From an uncultured Lachnospiraceae bacterium (lineage in GTDB: Bacteria; Bacillota; Clostridia; Lachnospirales; Lachnospiraceae), in NCBI GenBank assembly GCA_910588285.1, contig CAJUQB010000162.1, positions 1 to 7,451 of the forward strand: a stretch of 7,451 nt of DNA, written 5' to 3'. Shown piece by piece: positions 6,022 to 7,451 of the stretch (within the stretch, counting starts at the first letter, position 1; each line of letters opens with the position of its first letter). The notes under the pieces were generated by a model. The model did not search any database. It was given only the letters and a program-made list of their open reading frames with translations, and had not been told where the DNA came from. The position numbers were made by a program, and so were the translations under genes.

Positions 6022-6570
6022 TTATTTTTCTTCCCTGGCATCCTTATCATCTGGAAAGAACTTCTCCAGAATGTCGATGCTGTCTTTGGATGAATACCCC
6101 CACAGGATAGAGCTGAGTGCGTCAATCGCCTCCCGCCTCCTGCGGTAATAGGTACGGAAACTGATATCCCGGATATGGGGGCGCAGTTTCTCTATGATCT
6201 CCTCCACATTTCGGAGCTGCTGCGGGGAGAGGAAGGAGTAATACAGCAACCAGTAATAGCTCTCTCCATTTTTATGCTTGGTACGGAGCAGGTCGATGGA
6301 GGTATCCAGAAGTTTCAGCATCCGGTGGCTCCGCTCGATACATTTGGCATGGTGCTCAATGCTGCGGTCTGACAGGTCTATTCCGGCCACATAGACGGAC
6401 TCCAGGAAATCCTCAATGGAACTCCCATATTCGATCTCAAACCGGCTCCGCACCTGCTGGACGGACAGCTCCAGACTCCACACCACGTCCCTGTATTTCT
6501 TCAGCAGTTTCCAGGTATCATGGTACAGTGGGTTATCGGCAATGTTCATTTCTTCCTGATTCTTTTTCAT
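6022..6570 (-). CDS. Helix-turn-helix protein resembling ArpU-type phage regulators, 182 aa
   Basis: The N-terminal two thirds is helical and charged. The C-terminal region (about 104-160) holds YYWLLYYSFLSPQQL, then ISFRTYYRRRREAIDALS and LWGY. The phrase in which a strongly basic TYYRRRREA helix follows an S-F-R turn is typical of the DNA-recognition part of phage ArpU-type and sigma-region-4-like regulators. A role in transcription control of the element is therefore likely but inferred. The ATG at 6570 overlaps the preceding TGA (ATGA, 6570-6567) and has a near-ideal ribosome binding site, so it is co-translated with the winged-helix gene upstream. A hand-counted sample (6181-6240) is 55% GC, clearly above the cargo. 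Confidence 0.8.
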   Translation of the reverse strand: MKKNQEEMNIADNPLYHDTWKLLKKYRDVVWSLELSVQQVRSRFEIEYGSSIEDFLESVYVAGIDLSDRSIEHHAKCIERSHRMLKLLDTSIDLLRTKHKNGESYYWLLYYSFLSPQQLRNVEEIIEKLRPHIRDISFRTYYRRRREAIDALSSILWGYSSKDSIDILEKFFPDDKDAREEK

Positions 6571-7451
6571 GCCCTGGCACCTCCTTCTCTGTTTTTTTCG
6601 GTTGGGGAAAGCGTCAGCTCAAAGGTATAGACTGGCTTATCCTCCCCACAGGATACAGTCATTCCAAACCGTACAGCACCTTTCAGTATGTGGGATATAT
6701 ACTCTTCCCTGCAGACGTCTGATAAAGGATATAACTTATATATGGATTTGGGACACCGGAAACAGGAAATGCCCTGTGCATCAAGGACTTGCGCCATTTT
6801 TGTGATGACAGTTTCCATGTTCGATTTTGAAACGCTGGTTAATTCCTCTGAAACGCATATCTCATGCTCTGTAACAGTAGAATCTTCCTGTGAATCTGTT
6901 TCATCCGGCAGCGCAAGATTGATTTTCAGGACCATGGCAACCTCCTCTTTATCAACAAGGACATCTGATATCTGGAACATGGTAGAAAGGTAGCTATGCA
7001 GATAGATCACGCTGCCTGTCCTTCCGGGGAATGACATTAAAGAGATATAGTCCATGTCGGCAAGCTTTTTCAGTATCCGCCCTGTTGTAGCTTTGGAGAT
7101 GCCCCAACGGACAGCCATTTCACTGTAGGCAGCCAGCGGGGAGCCGGTGCCATTACGGAAATAGACAACCGGACCAATTTCTGAACCCTGTACCTGGCTG
7201 TCATTGTAGACAGCAGACATCCACAGATCCAGCAGGATATCCATTTCAGAGCAGCGGCCGGCGCTGACCAGTTCTGTTGCAATCACAGTGGGCATAAAGA
7301 AAAATCCTGTATCCTTTTGACAGGGGCAGTTGTAGTCCAACACAGTATTATGTTTTTTCCAGTCACGCACCTTATATTTGACTACCTTTCCCCGGTCAAG
7401 GAAAAGATAGGATATAAGATGGCGTTTCTGCAATTCATCCAGGATAGAAAC
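6567..7451 (-). CDS. Winged-helix DNA-binding protein, 5' end beyond the right edge
   Basis: The frame is open at base 7451, so the N-terminus is missing; 294 residues are visible. A TTG at 7433 is in frame, but the coding pattern runs through it (SILDELQKRHLISYLF), so it is not taken as the start. The first visible 25 residues look like the end of a DNA-binding domain. A clear winged helix-turn-helix follows at about 110-160: SEMAVRWGISKATTGRILKKL is helix-turn-helix in character, and the next hydrophobic strands form the wing. A CPCQ and a later CFRC may be a split metal site. The C-terminal 70 residues resemble a dimerisation or effector domain. Proteins of this make-up on Firmicute mobile elements act as regulators or replication initiators; which one cannot be told here. 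It heads the visible backbone operon and overlaps the 182-aa gene by four bases. Confidence 0.8.
   Translation of the reverse strand, partial: VSILDELQKRHLISYLFLDRGKVVKYKVRDWKKHNTVLDYNCPCQKDTGFFFMPTVIATELVSAGRCSEMDILLDLWMSAVYNDSQVQGSEIGPVVYFRNGTGSPLAAYSEMAVRWGISKATTGRILKKLADMDYISLMSFPGRTGSVIYLHSYLSTMFQISDVLVDKEEVAMVLKINLALPDETDSQEDSTVTEHEICVSEELTSVSKSNMETVITKMAQVLDAQGISCFRCPKSIYKLYPLSDVCREEYISHILKGAVRFGMTVSCGEDKPVYTFELTLSPTEKNREGGARA
6578..6587 (-). promoter_or_regulatory. Strong ribosome binding site inside the preceding gene
   Basis: GAAGGAGGTG (6587-6578), seven bases before ATG 6570 and wholly inside the end of the winged-helix gene. It nearly matches the full anti-Shine-Dalgarno sequence and confirms the start and the coupling. 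Confidence 0.85.

Noticed and set aside
7070..7282. Minus-strand ORF of 70 codons inside the winged-helix gene
   Set aside because: It is out of frame with a gene that shows a clear helix-turn-helix over the same bases.
1..7451. CRISPR array, tRNA, rRNA or intact insertion sequence
   Set aside because: No regularly spaced repeats, no tRNA cloverleaf pattern, no rRNA-like stretch and no transposase were seen.

Overview
The window looks like part of an integrated mobile element (integrative-conjugative element or prophage-like) in a Clostridia-type Firmicute, plausibly a Lachnospiraceae gut bacterium. The reasons are strong GGAGG-type ribosome binding sites, TTG starts, AT-rich cargo in a medium-GC backbone, and small helix-turn-helix and Cys-rich proteins of the kind carried on such elements. 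The host assignment is inference from style, not from a marker gene. Every gene I accept is on the minus strand, so the window is transcribed from right to left.

Right side (7451 to 5449, backbone): a winged-helix regulator or initiator whose start lies beyond the right edge; a 182-aa helix-turn-helix protein coupled to it by an ATGA overlap; and a 174-aa protein that may be related to transposon-transfer accessory proteins.

Middle (5448 to 922, cargo): a regulated intergenic region with a promoter candidate and two copies of a 12-bp motif leads into abiEi and abiEii, a nucleotidyltransferase toxin-antitoxin/abortive-infection pair. After a 186-bp gap comes a second two-gene unit in much more AT-rich DNA: an unrecognised 315-aa protein with a Trp-rich C-terminal tail, then, after a 2-bp gap, a 516-aa ClpB-type AAA+ ATPase. 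Its N-terminal half is a tandem duplication of an alpha/beta domain. A near-perfect intrinsic terminator (922-952) closes this unit.

Left side (921 to 1, backbone again): about 500 bp with no convincing gene, holding a long inverted repeat and a doubtful remnant ORF, then a 67-aa zinc-ribbon protein and a Cys-rich protein that runs off the left edge.

The layout reads as an accessory hotspot: backbone genes on both sides in the same direction, with a known phage-defence/TA pair and a self-contained, terminator-bounded two-gene unit between them. The 315-aa protein plus duplicated-domain AAA+ ATPase is the best candidate for an undescribed system. Its proximity to AbiE suggests defence, but the sequence does not prove any function.
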